A DNA stretch of 64,000 bases from Castor canadensis (GCF_047511655.1 NC_133400.1:33992001-34056000), one strand, 5' to 3'; counted from the stretch's first letter, positions 10,644 to 20,350 are shown. Program-made: numbers and translations. The notes: generated by a model from the sequence alone, not told the origin.

Positions 10644-13395
10644 AAAGTGAAAGATGACCCAAGTAAATAAAATTAGATATGAAAAAGGGGGTATTACAAC
10701 AGTTGTCACTGATATCTAGAGTTATCATTGGGGAATCTTTTGAAAACTTATATTCCTATAAATTGGAAAAATCTGGAAGAAATAGATAAATTTCTAAAGA
10801 TATATGACTTACCAAAAATTGAACCAAGAGGTTATAAACAACCTAACAGATCTATAATGAGCAATAAGATTGAAGCAGCAATAAAAATCTTCCAGGATCA
10901 AACAGTTTCACTGCTTAATTCTATTAGATCTTTAAGTAAGAACTAACACCAATGCTCTTCAAATTATTCCATAACACAGAAAGAGAAGGAAGCCACTAAA
11001 CTTATTCTATGAAACCAAAACTGGGTAAGAACCTAACAAAAAAAGAATACTATAGATCCATTTTCCCATGAAAAAATCCTCAAAAAAATATTTTCAAACC
11101 AAATTCAAAAGGTCATACTCCATGATCAAGTTGGTTTCATTCCAGAAATGCAAGGATGGTTCTAAATCTGCAAATCAATAAAGTAATACAGCCCATAAAT
11201 AGGATTGAGGACATGGAATCAACAAATAGATGTGATCATCTCAATAGATGCAGACAAAATTTAACATCTCTTCATGATAAAAGCCCTGAGGAAAGTAGGA
11301 ATAGAGGCTCATACTACAAAATAATAAAGGCTATAAATGACAGACCTATAACCAACATATACTGAATGGGGGAACCAGTGAAAGCAATTCATCGGAAATC
11401 AGAAATGAGACAAAGGTGTCCACTCTCTGTACTCTTATTCACTGTAGTGCTTGAATACTTAGCCAGAGCAATAAAGCAAGAAAAAGAAACAAGAGGGATA
11501 GAAATAGGAAAGGAAGAAGTCAAGTTATTCCTAGCTATATCATCCTAGATGATATGATCCTATACTTAAAAGACCCTAAGCCTCCACCAGAAAACTCTTT
11601 TATCTGATAAACATTTTCAGCAAACTATCAGGATACAAAATCAACATGCAAAAACCAGTAGCTTTACTTTATACCAACAGTGAACATGCTAAGAAAGAAA
11701 ACAGGAAAACAATCTCATTCACAAATGCCTTAAAAATACTTAGCAGTAATCTTAGCAAGGAGGTTAAAAAAAAACTTCTACAATAAAAACTATAAAACAC
11801 TAAAAAGAAATTGAAGAAGACACTAGGAGACCTCACATGTTCGTGGATCAGCAGAATTAACATTGTGAAAATGACTATATTACCTAAATTGAGTCAACAC
11901 AATCCCCATCAAAATTCCAAATAATCCCAAAATTCATATGGAAGCAAAGATGACCCAGAATGGCCAATGCAATCCTGAGCAAAAAGAGCAATACTAGTGG
12001 TACCACAATATTCCATTTCCAATTATACTACAGAGCAACAGTAACAAAAGCAACATGATACTGGGACAAAAACAGACATACAGACCAGTAAGATAGAGAA
12101 CTCAGAAATAAACCCAGGCAGCTACAGCCACCTGATTTTCAACAAAGGTGCCAAAAATGAATGTTGTAGAAAAAAACAGCTGCTTCAACAAGTGGTGTTG
12201 GGAAAACTGAATATCCACATGTGGAAAACTAAAACCAGAACCCTGTCTCTCACCCTGTACAAAAAATCAATTCAAAGTGGATCAAAGACCTTCATGTAAG
12301 ATCTGAAACTTTGAAGCCACTAGTGAGAAACATAGGGAAAACACCTCAAGATATAGGAACAGATAATGATTTTCTGAATACGACTCCAAACGGCTCAAGA
12401 AATATAGCAAGAATTGAGAAACGGGATTACACTGAATTAAAAAGATTCTGCACAGCAAAGGAAACAATTACCAGAGTGAAGAGACAGCCTTCCAAATAGG
12501 AGAACTTTGCCAACTACTTGTCCAACAGTGGGTTAGTATCTAGAATATGTAAAGAACTCAAAGACACCTAAAGAACAAATAATCTGACCACTAAATGAAC
12601 TAATGAACAGTTCTCAAAAAAGTATAAATGGTCAAAAAATACACGAGGATGTGTTCAGCATCTTTATCCATAAAGAAAACTCAATTGAAACTACACTGAG
12701 ATTATTCCATCTCAGCCTGCTCAGCATGGCTATTGTCAAGAAAACAAAATCAAATGATGGAGAGCACATAGGGGGAAAGGAGCCCTTATCCACTGGCAGT
12801 GGGAATGTAAATTGATGCAGGCAGTATGGAAAACAGTATGGAGGCTCCTCCTCTAAAAACAGAACTGTCCTATGATCCAGCAATACCACTCCAGGGCATA
12901 TACATGATGAAATCAAAGGGAGCATGAGATAAAGGGTCCTGTAGCCCATGCTTATTGTGGCACTCTTCACAACAGTGAAGTTATAGAATCAGCCTAGGTG
13001 CCCATCAGTGGAAGAATGGTCAAAGAAAATGTGGTATGTAAACAAAATGGATTTTATTCAGCCATAAAGAAATAAATTATGTCATTTGCAGAAAAATGGA
13101 TGGAACTGGAGATCATCGTGTTAAGTTAAATAAACCACACTCAGAAAGACCCATCAGTATCACATGTTTTCTCTTTATGTGTGGAATCTAGACTAAAAAA
13201 AAGACATGAAAGTAGAAGTGTGACTACTTGGGCAGAGGAAACAGACCAGAGGGAGAGGTAAGTGGGAATAAGAGAAGGTAATTGGGGTGGATATGAACAA
13301 AGTTTCATACACATGTATGAAAATGTCATCATTGAACCCAATTATTTTGTACAACTAATATATGCTAATAAAAATGAATGGAAAAAGAAAAGACA

Positions 13396-14298
13396 CAGGC
13401 CTTACCTTGCTTCCAGCCTCCTTATTTCTTGGAACTCCACTTAAGAGAATTTGAATAAAGTATGCTATGCATGTAAACGTATTCACATTTATTTCCTTTG
13501 AAAGAATGAGGATTAGCAGCGTGCAAGACCACGAACACACAGGCTAGCTTCACTGCGTGGATTAAGACGGAGTCTCTCCTCCATGTTCCAGTGCTGGTTC
13601 CTGAAAATGTCCTAACCCTGGACTCCATGTGTCGGTGTCTCCTGCTCTTGCTTTCACTTGACATCACTGGAGAATTCCAATCCTTTTTTTTTATTTTCTC
13701 AGTTTCTTGACTGATTTTTCTCAGGAGCTGAAAAAATATAAATTTCCTAAGAAACGCTAGAGAGAAGTTCTCAGGTGCACGTATCACATCATGCCACCTG
13801 CTCAGCCCCACCCAGCAGGCGCAGAAAAATTCCAGGGTTTCAGGCAAAGAATGAATGAAAACCTGGGGGCTGGGCCAGACACATGTGATCCTGGAACCTG
13901 TCACTAAGGCATCTGTAGCTTTTGAGACCAGTCATACAACCAGAAGACAGTGTCAAAGCAGAAGAGGTACAATGGCTTCAAGGCTGGGAAACCATTCTTT
14001 TCTTTTTCTTTCTTTCTTCCTTGTATTTTTTTTTGTTCATTCATTAATATTAATTGAGCATTTGGTATGCTCCAAGAAGTGCTATGGATTCCACAGGGGA
14101 CAAATCAGATAAGGCACAAATCTTATGGAGCTCAAGATCTATTGGAAGGAGTCAGAAAATAAACAGATTTCAACTGAGAAACTGACAGAAAATTACTGCA
14201 ATGCAGAAAATGGACGTGGCCAATCTGGAAGAAAGAGACTGGTTGTATTTGTAAATTTGGGGCCGTAGAGGGAGGCAGGCAGGGAGTGATCTGCATTG
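13396..14298. other. non-coding DNA left of the provirus
   Basis: Unique-looking sequence to about 14,030. An old interspersed repeat follows ('attgagcatttggtatgctcc', 'cttatggagctcaagatct', 14,040-14,200), of the kind also seen at 45,520-45,900 and 61,205-61,380. A 160-codon minus-strand open frame at 13,422-13,904 has no recognisable domain. Confidence 0.45.
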
Positions 14299-14302
14299 AA
14301 AC
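14299..14302. repeat. target-site duplication, left copy (AAAC)
   Basis: The four bases before the TG that starts the 3' LTR are AAAC. The same four bases follow the 5' LTR at 22,939-22,942. A 4-bp duplication is typical of gammaretroviral integrases. Confidence 0.85.
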
Positions 14303-14372
14303 TGTTAGGACCCGGAATCCTATTCCCCCGAGAGACAGAGAGCCAGGTGAGAATGCAATCAACAAAGCAGAG

Positions 14373-14378
14373 TTTATT
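14373..14378 (-). promoter_or_regulatory. polyadenylation signal AATAAA (3' LTR)
   Basis: Minus-strand AATAAA, followed by a T/G-rich stretch and a CA suitable as the R/U5 cleavage point. In this LTR it would end viral transcripts. Confidence 0.85.
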
Positions 14379-14460
14379 GGGCTGGCTAGCCAGGGTCGAG
14401 CTCCCACACGGACACGCAGGACCGGTTAGGAAAACACGACCCTGAGCCTCTTTAGGGGAA

Positions 14461-14470
14461 ATCTTATATA
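14461..14470 (-). promoter_or_regulatory. TATA box (3' LTR)
   Basis: Minus-strand TATATAAGAT, about 83 bases upstream of the AATAAA, places the transcription start and R region between them. In the 3' LTR it could drive transcription of flanking host DNA leftwards. Confidence 0.75.
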
Positions 14471-14519
14471 GACTGCGGTGGCATGCATATTTTCGTTATC
14501 AACATTGGGCAAGCAGACA

Positions 14520-14555
14520 GAGCACATCTTGCGCGTACCTCACATCTTGCATGTA
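14520..14555 (-). repeat. U3 tandem repeat, two 18-bp units (3' LTR)
   Basis: Two head-to-tail units on the minus strand with core TGCAAGATGTG (or CGCAAGATGTG). The 5' LTR carries three. Direct repeats in U3 are usually enhancer elements in gammaretroviruses; that role is inferred. Confidence 0.85.
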
Positions 14556-14691
14556 CCCCCACTCACATTCCCCACATTCTATATGCCCTAACTGAGCCCT
14601 GCTGCATTGCTTATCTTATCTACATGGGATGTTTGGTACTGGTTTCTCCAACAAGGGGGTTGGGGCCCGCTGAGACCTCCTATTCCTTTCA

Positions 14692-14706
14692 TTCCCCCCT
14701 TTTCTT
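14692..14706 (-). promoter_or_regulatory. polypurine tract
   Basis: Minus-strand AAGAAAAGGGGGGAA directly abuts the TG of the 3' LTR. This purine run primes plus-strand DNA synthesis during reverse transcription. The env stop lies only five bases upstream. Confidence 0.93.
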
Positions 14707-14711
14707 ACGGC

Positions 14712-16919
14712 CTAAATTGAGGAATCATTCTCAAGGGGATGAAGAGCCTGATATTGTTGGCGGAGGACCAGAAGTTGGATAGTATTAATTCGACTTTTGA
14801 CAAAAGTCATAAGTCGGTTTAGAATCCAGGGTCCTATGGTAACAAGTAATAGGATGATTATTATTGGCCCTGCCAATGCAGATAAAAGGGTAGCCAACCA
14901 TGGGGACTGGTTAAACCAAGACTCGAACCAGCTTTCCCCGGCCTCTCTTTCTCGTTTTCTTTGTTCCAGGCTCTTTCGAAGTTTAGACATGGAGTCACGA
15001 ACAACTCCGGTATGGTCAGCATAAAAACAACATTCTTCCCCTAGAGCAACACATAGTCCCCCCTTTTGGAGGAACAACAAGTCCAGACCTCGTCGGTTTT
15101 GAAGTACTACCTCAGACAGGGAAGTGAGGGATTTTTCTAGGTGGCTAATGGAGGTTTCTATTCTCTCTATATCTTCGTCTATGGCTGCACGCAGCGAAGA
15201 CATCCCTTTCTGCTGGGTGGCCAAAGAAGCTATGCCGGTTCCTGCTCCCGCTAACCCTAGGCTGAGTAGGGTAGCAATAGTTACTGTGGAAATAGGTTCT
15301 CTCTTTTTCCTTTTTTCAACCATTTTTGTATTCCAGTATGAATATAGACTCTCTTCCGAATGATAGAGGATGCGGGGCAGCACAGTCACTATAACACAGA
15401 ATTCTTTAGAGCTGTTAAACACCTTAGTTGATAGGCACGGGGTGAGTCCAGACTGCGAGCATAGCCACCACCCATTGTCCTTTGGAATTACCCATTTAAT
15501 AGCATTTTCCCAGGTAGAACTGGCGTTAATAACAGTACATAAGTCCCGTCTGTTCTTTGGCACTTTTCCTAAGCAGGTTCCTTGGCCGCTTACCTGCTGT
15601 ATGGTCAGACCTCTCTTACGGTCTCCCCAGGAACATTGAGTAGGGTTTTCCTCAGATGAGGTATCGTGAGTGGTGTTTAGCCCTATTGCCTCATAGAATG
15701 GGGGCCTCACATCATAACATAACCAACAGGAGTTAGTCATGTTAGGGTTGGTGTGGTTTAACGTCAGGAAGGCAGCACCCACTAGCTCCCAGAGGGGGTC
15801 TTTAGATGCGGTCATGAGACTGGGCCTCACCAGGGGAGGACTGGTTTCTGATGGTCTTGGAGTTGTAACATTAGCCCGGGCTATGGTTGAGGGAAGGTGA
15901 TGAGCTGTGGGAGGTTGGGGAGGTGGCTTTACATAGGGTGGCCTAAGTACCTTATTAGGGCCTATTGTTAGAGTAGAGACTGGTTGTTGCACATGCCGCA
16001 AAGTAAAAAGGGCTCCTGGATGATTTGTTTTGTAGAGTCTGACTCCCCAGGATTTACCCAATTCCCAATTCGTTGCCTTTTTTCCTAAATCAGTGAAATT
16101 TATCATAATGGGATTACAATTGGGGGGAGTTGGGCATCCCTTATTTATAGGTCTAGGTTGGTGGTATGTAATGCCAGATTGAGAGACTCTACTTAATTGA
16201 ATAAGGTCCCCCTGTTCGGGGGGTGGCCACCATATATCCCCTGAGCTCTCACAACCCCATGACTTACAATAATAGTCTGCGATTCCTCCACATTTTTTTC
16301 TGTGGTTGGGTTGGGGAGCGGGGCAGACATAGAAGTAACTTTGGCGCAAATCCCATTGTCCCCTGCCAGTGAATAAGGCCCTTAAGTCAAAGTATAATTC
16401 TGGGAACCAGGTGCTGGGAGGGGTCACCTTGGAGGTCTGGTTAAGAATGTCTCCTGTGGACACATCTACAATCATCCAGGTCAGGTTAAAAGGTTGATGT
16501 GGATTTGTATGCCCCCAGCAAGTGGTGGACAGGGTTAGAAAAAGGAATAAAGTTACCGAGGTCCAGTATGAAGTTTGAGTTTGAAAAAATTTTCCTTGTG
16601 GTGGGACACCCTTCTTGTTGGCAGGAAGCCTTTCTTCATAGCTACCGGATCTGCCGGTCTGATGTGGGTGTAGTGGACCCAGGTGATAATCCCATTCTAG
16701 GAGGGCTGCGGAGCATCTGGAGTGTTCTCGTTTTTCGGAGCATCCCGTATCAGCCGGAGCTTGAGTGGGTTTGTTGGATGCTTCCGTGCGGACCAATTTT
16801 CCTGTTTTTTCTCTGGAGGGTGAGCCCGTCTTACATGGGAATGGTGTACCCATGCTGCAATCCCGTCGACCTTGAGGGCGGTAGGGGTAGTAAACAGTAC
16901 AACATAAGGTCCTTTCCAT
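14712..16919 (-). CDS. retroviral envelope polyprotein (SU-TM), full-length open frame
   Basis: A 735-codon open frame from an ATG to TAG encodes a gammaretroviral class I fusion glycoprotein. Residues 118-136 are a hydrophobic signal sequence (YWTSVTLFLFLTLSTTCWG). SU follows with many N-x-S/T sites, a proline-rich hinge (about 326-366) and the CWLC motif at 398-401, the usual SU half of the SU-TM disulfide. The furin-type site KRKKR ends at residue 540, followed by a fusion peptide (from about 547). The TM has the LQNRRGLDLL-type immunosuppressive region (606-622), the CX6CC motif (C623, C630, C631), a membrane span (about 675-700) and a 35-residue tail. No stop or frameshift is seen. The 117 residues ahead of the signal are unusual, and the only internal Met there is residue 23. 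The frame overlaps the pol 3' end by 223 nt. Expression would need a spliced RNA, whose acceptor I could not fix. Confidence 0.95.
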   Translation of the reverse strand: MERTLCCTVYYPYRPQGRRDCSMGTPFPCKTGSPSREKTGKLVRTEASNKPTQAPADTGCSEKREHSRCSAALLEWDYHLGPLHPHQTGRSGSYEERLPANKKGVPPQGKFFQTQTSYWTSVTLFLFLTLSTTCWGHTNPHQPFNLTWMIVDVSTGDILNQTSKVTPPSTWFPELYFDLRALFTGRGQWDLRQSYFYVCPAPQPNHRKKCGGIADYYCKSWGCESSGDIWWPPPEQGDLIQLSRVSQSGITYHQPRPINKGCPTPPNCNPIMINFTDLGKKATNWELGKSWGVRLYKTNHPGALFTLRHVQQPVSTLTIGPNKVLRPPYVKPPPQPPTAHHLPSTIARANVTTPRPSETSPPLVRPSLMTASKDPLWELVGAAFLTLNHTNPNMTNSCWLCYDVRPPFYEAIGLNTTHDTSSEENPTQCSWGDRKRGLTIQQVSGQGTCLGKVPKNRRDLCTVINASSTWENAIKWVIPKDNGWWLCSQSGLTPCLSTKVFNSSKEFCVIVTVLPRILYHSEESLYSYWNTKMVEKRKKREPISTVTIATLLSLGLAGAGTGIASLATQQKGMSSLRAAIDEDIERIETSISHLEKSLTSLSEVVLQNRRGLDLLFLQKGGLCVALGEECCFYADHTGVVRDSMSKLRKSLEQRKREREAGESWFESWFNQSPWLATLLSALAGPIIIILLLVTIGPWILNRLMTFVKSRINTIQLLVLRQQYQALHPLENDSSI

Positions 16920-19774
16920 CTAGGCTCTAGGGTTTTGGACTGATGCCTTTTAACCCATACCATGTCACCTGGGACTATGCCATGTTCCGGAGCCGGGTCC
17001 CTCTTAACAGCGTGGTATGCTTGAATTAAGGGCCAAATCCGTTGTTGCACTTTAGCTAAAGCCTGCAACATGGTCAGGTAATTTGGGGCCAGATCACCTA
17101 GTTCTGGGCTTAAGGTCCTCTGAATGATGGGGGGTGGAGCCCCATACAGGATCTCAAAGGGAGTTAGCCCATGGACATAGGGGGAGTTCCGGACTCGGAA
17201 GATGGCCAAGGGAAGGAGCGTCACCCAATCACTGCCAGTCTCCAGGGCCAATTTGGCTAAAGTCTCCTTTAGTGTCCTATTCATCCTTTCTACTTGCCCT
17301 GAGCTCTGGGGGTTATATTCACAATGTAGCTTCCAATTGGCCCCCATAGTCTGGGCTAGTCCCTGCAGGACTTTACTAACAAAAGCCGGACCGTTATCTG
17401 ACCCAATTGCCTCGGGCACCCCATATCTGGGTATGATTTCCTCTAGCAAAGCCTTTGCCACTACCTGACTCGTCTCCTTCTTTGTAGGAAAAGCCTCCAC
17501 CCAGCCTGAAAAGGTATCTATGAATACCAGCAAATATTTGTACCCAAACTTTCCCGGTTTCACCTCAGTAAAATCCACTTCCCAACTTCTTCCCGGAGCC
17601 CTCCCCCGTTCCCGAGTACCTGTATGGTGCCCCTCCCTTCGTCCTGGTTTCATGATTGTGCAGCTGGCACAATCTTCCACAATTTGGCGGACTGCTATGG
17701 TCTGGTTCGGAAATCGGAGCTGCGCAGATGTCAACAAGTCTAGTAATTTTCTCCGCCCCAAATGGGTGGACTTATGTAAGTTAGCCAACAGGAATCGTCC
17801 GAGTTTTTCAGGCAGAATTAACTTGCCTTCCAAGTCGCTTTTCCATCCGTCTTCCCCTTCTCTAAAGGGGGAGTGGGCTCTCATCCAAGTGAAATCCTCT
17901 GTGGAGTACTCTGGTCGGGGGGGTAGCAGAGGGAGCTCTGGGACCGGCACGTCTATCGCCGCAACTGTGGAAGGTTGCCCTGTCTCCATGGGAGGACTCA
18001 CCATTGCTACTCTCTTTGCTTCTTGATCTGCTCTGTTGTTACCGACAGCTTCCGGCGTCTTGGCAGACTGGTGGCCTGGGACATACATCACTGCCACTGC
18101 CTTCGGTTTTTCCACTGCCATTAATAGACGCTGGACTTCGGCTAGGTTCTTTAGATGTTTTCCTTCTGCTGTGCGGAATCCTCTTTCGCGATAGATGGCC
18201 CCGTGGACATGGATGGTACCGAAAGCATAGCGGCTATCGGTGTAGATATTGACTCGCTTTCCTTTTGCCCTCTCCAGGGCCTCTGCCAAGGCAATTAATT
18301 CCGCTTTTTGGGCTGATGTTCCGGGTGGGAGGGCGCTGCTCCATACCGTATTTCCTTCTTGGTCGACTACAGCTGCCCCTGCCCTTCGGGCTCCATCTTG
18401 GAAAAAACTGCTTCCATCCGTGTACCAGTTTAATTTGCAGCCGGACAGGGGGGTATCCTTTAGGTCAGCCCGTACCTGTGTAACTTCGGAGAGGAATTCT
18501 TTGCAGTTATGGACAGGTGTCTGCAGTTCCGGGTTAGGCAACAAGGTGGCAGGGTTCAGGATTACGGGATCTGTGAATGTGATCCGAGGGGAATCCAACA
18601 AGAGCCCCTGGTAGTGGGTGAGCCTGGCATTCGTCATCCATTTCCCAGGGGGTTGTTTAAGGATTCCCTCCACCGGGTGAGGGGCCGTTACCCAGAGGGC
18701 CTGTCCAAAGGTTAGTTTATCGTCTTCTCTCACCAGCACGGCAATGGCCGCTATGATGCGGAGGCAGGGGGGCCATCCTGCCGCTACTGCGTCTAATTTC
18801 TTGGAAAAGTATGCCACTGGTCTCTTCCAGGGACCTAGCTGTTGGGTCAAGACTCCTTTGGCTACCCCCTTTTTCTCATCTACAAACAGAGTGAATGGTC
18901 TTGTAGGATCTGGCAAGGCTAAGGCAGGGGCCTGCAAAAGAGCGTCTTTTAGCTGATCAAAGGCCTGCTGTTCTCTCTCTCCCCAACTCCAATCTGGAGC
19001 TTCTTTGGTGGCCTCATATAGGGGTCTGGCTATTTCCGCAAATCCTGGAATCCAGAGTCTACAGAACCCCGCGGAGCCCAGGAATTCTCTCACCCCCCTA
19101 GTGGATGTCGGGGATGGGATAGCCAGAATAGTCTGTTTCATGGCATCAGTCAGCCATCTTGCCCCATCTGCAATCCGATAACCCAAATATGTCACTGACC
19201 TTTTACAGATGTGAGTTTTCTTGGCACTTGCCCGATACCCCAGCTCACCTAATTCCGTTAGCAGGTGTTCAGTAGCCTTGATGCACTCCTCTCGGGTTTC
19301 TGCCGCTAACAGTAAGTCATCAACATACTGTAATAGAGTGACTCGTGGGTGGCTCCGATGAAAAGGTTCCAGGTCCTGGCTCAGGGCCTCATTAAACAGG
19401 GTGGGAGAGTTTTTAAATCCTTGCGGCAGTCTGGTCCAAGTGAGCTGTCCGGATTGGCCCCCATCTTCTTGCCATTCGAAAGCAAATAGCGGCTGACTAA
19501 TTTCTGACAATGGAATGCTGAAGAAAGCATCTTTCAAATCAAGGGTTGTATACCATACTTGCGAGGGGGGTAGGTGGCTGAGCAAGGTATAGGGATTCGG
19601 AACGGTGGGATGAATGTCCTCCGTCCGCTCGTTTACCTTTCGTAGGTCTTGCACAGGCCTATAGTCCCCGCTTCCCGGCTTTTGGACGGGGAGCAGAGGA
19701 GTATTCCAGGCAGACTGACAAGGTCGCAGTACTCCTTCCTTTATTAGCCTGTGGATATGAGGGGCTATGCCTCT

Positions 19775-19777
19775 TCA
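19775..19777 (-). other. in-frame TGA within pol (inactivating stop)
   Basis: The codon lies between a PMPEEA segment and RGIAPHIHRL, inside the conserved N-terminal part of RT. The frame stays open on both sides (176 codons upstream from the first Met, over 1,000 downstream). It is therefore a point change rather than a boundary. A C-to-T transition at a methylated CpG would be a simple host-side cause, which is inference. Confidence 0.9.
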
Positions 19778-19971
19778 GGCCTCCTCAGGCATAGGATACT
19801 GTTTCACCCGAATGGGGAGAGCAGAAGCCTTCAATTGTATAACTACGGGCGGGAGGTGTTTGGCGAGGCCGGTTCCCGCAGTCTCCGCCCAGGCCGTGGG
19901 AAATCTTTTTACCCAATGAGTCATGTCCCCTCCTGGTTCCTGTTGACTCTCAAACAGACGATGCTCGTCAG

Positions 19972-20347
19972 CCAATGATAGGGACAAGACATGAATCGGG
20001 CTCCCTTCTCGATCAGTCACAATTATTCCATCTGGTTCAAAATGGATATGGGCCCCTATTTTGGTGAGTAGGTCCCGTCCGAGCAGGGGAGCGGGGCTCT
20101 CAGGGACGACCAAGAAGGAGTGTGTGACCTGGTGTTTTCCTAAGTTCACCTTTCTTTTGGTAGTCCATGTACATAACTGCGTACTGGTGGCCCCCTGAAC
20201 AACACTTGTTCGTGCCTTGTTCAAAGGTCCATGTGCCTTGTTTAAAACCGAATATTGGGCGCCGGTATCCACCATGAACCCCATCGGCTTCCCCTCCACA
20301 TGCATTGTTACCCAGGACTCGGGGAGGGGGTCCGAGCCCCGTCTCCT
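19972..20347 (-). CDS. retroviral aspartic protease domain (gag-frame, after readthrough)
   Basis: The first roughly 125 codons after the gag stop form a retropepsin. The catalytic DTGA is at residues 27-30, a flap-region sequence follows, and LLGRDLL stands in the position of the conserved (I/L)(I/L)GRD motif before the C-terminal helix. As a homodimer it would cleave Gag, Gag-Pol and the Env R peptide. It is made only by readthrough of the UGA at 20,348-20,350 and lies upstream of the damaged codon, so it is potentially intact. The C-terminal boundary is an estimate from family size. Confidence 0.85.
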
Positions 20348-20350
20348 TCA
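20291..20350 (-). promoter_or_regulatory. gag-pol readthrough signal: UGA plus H-type pseudoknot
   Basis: UGA at 20,348-20,350 is followed by an 8-nt purine-rich spacer (AGGAGACG). An 8-bp stem comes next: GGGCUCGG at 20,332-20,339 with CCGAGUCC at 20,315-20,322, including one G-U pair. The loop ACCCCCUCC (20,323-20,331) contains CCCCUCC, which is perfectly complementary to GGAGGGG at 20,291-20,297, 17 nt beyond the stem. That makes a 7-bp second stem. Gammaretroviral readthrough is known to need a pseudoknot eight bases after the stop. The layout here matches, with UGA rather than UAG as the suppressed codon. The fold was derived by eye. Confidence 0.85.

Larger units (their letters stand above)
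9187..12950 (+). pseudogene. L1 ORF2 remnant (endonuclease / reverse transcriptase)
   Basis: The start is recognisable as the APE-like endonuclease of L1 ORF2: an N-terminal beta strand, then a 'CCLHET' segment holding the family's metal-binding Glu. Later pieces include 'PKIEPRGYKQPNRSIMSN' (10,800-10,860) and an RT-adjacent stretch at 11,156-11,560. The codons around the expected RT catalytic box (11,530-11,570) are disrupted by stops. Two SINE insertions and numerous frameshifts rule out function. Confidence 0.75.
8040..13395 (+). mobile_element. LINE-1 retrotransposon, degenerate, sense
   Basis: This is a long L1 copy read from ORF1 through the 3' UTR. ORF1-like sequence (about 8,440-9,180) includes a coiled-coil piece (SITNRLDQVAERILGTEDK) and, across stops and shifts, the conserved block ending in 'RTSQCHIVVKMP'. 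ORF2 starts near 9,187 with an endonuclease-like N-terminus (LNVKGPNSSIK, DLVVCCLHETCLT). It continues through scattered reverse-transcriptase pieces (10,728-11,560) and the C-terminal region to about 12,950. The 3' UTR carries 'tattcagccataaagaaa' and ends near 'taataaaaatgaatgg'. Many stops and frameshifts disable it. Two SINEs are inserted (9,530-9,715 and 10,452-10,643). The 5' boundary is uncertain. Confidence 0.85.
14303..14691 (-). repeat. 3' LTR (389 bp)
   Basis: On the minus strand it runs TGAAAGG...CCTAACA, with proper TG...CA ends. It matches the other LTR at 22,532-22,938 apart from four substitutions and one missing 18-bp unit. It holds two copies of the U3 18-mer (14,520-14,555), a TATA box and an AATAAA. 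It directly follows the polypurine tract. Confidence 0.97.
16697..20347 (-). pseudogene. pro-pol polyprotein (PR-RT-RNase H-IN), one internal stop
   Basis: Read in the gag frame after the gag UGA, this is 1,216 codons, close to the usual gammaretroviral Pol length. Numbering from the first codon after the UGA, the order is as follows. Protease has DTGA at 27-30 and LLGRDLL. Reverse transcriptase has LDLKDAFF and YVDD at 341-344. RNase H has acidic residues D643 (YTDGS), E683, D704 and D774. Integrase has a zinc finger H858, H862, C893, C896, a catalytic triad D925, D984, E1020 (35 residues between the last two), and a C-terminal GPY/F domain around 1146. One TGA at codon 191, near the RT N-terminus, breaks it. 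No frameshift is apparent. Protease lies wholly upstream of the break; RT, RNase H and IN lie downstream. Its 3' end overlaps env in another frame. I call it a pseudogene only because of that stop. Confidence 0.95.

Noticed and set aside
13422..13904. 160-codon minus-strand open frame
   Set aside because: No domain, low-complexity KKIKKK segment, no promoter; probably chance.
14132..14407. Minus-strand open frame leaving the 3' LTR into flanking DNA
   Set aside because: It shares its first 35 or so codons with the 5' LTR frame because the LTRs are duplicates, begins with GTG, and continues into unrelated host sequence.
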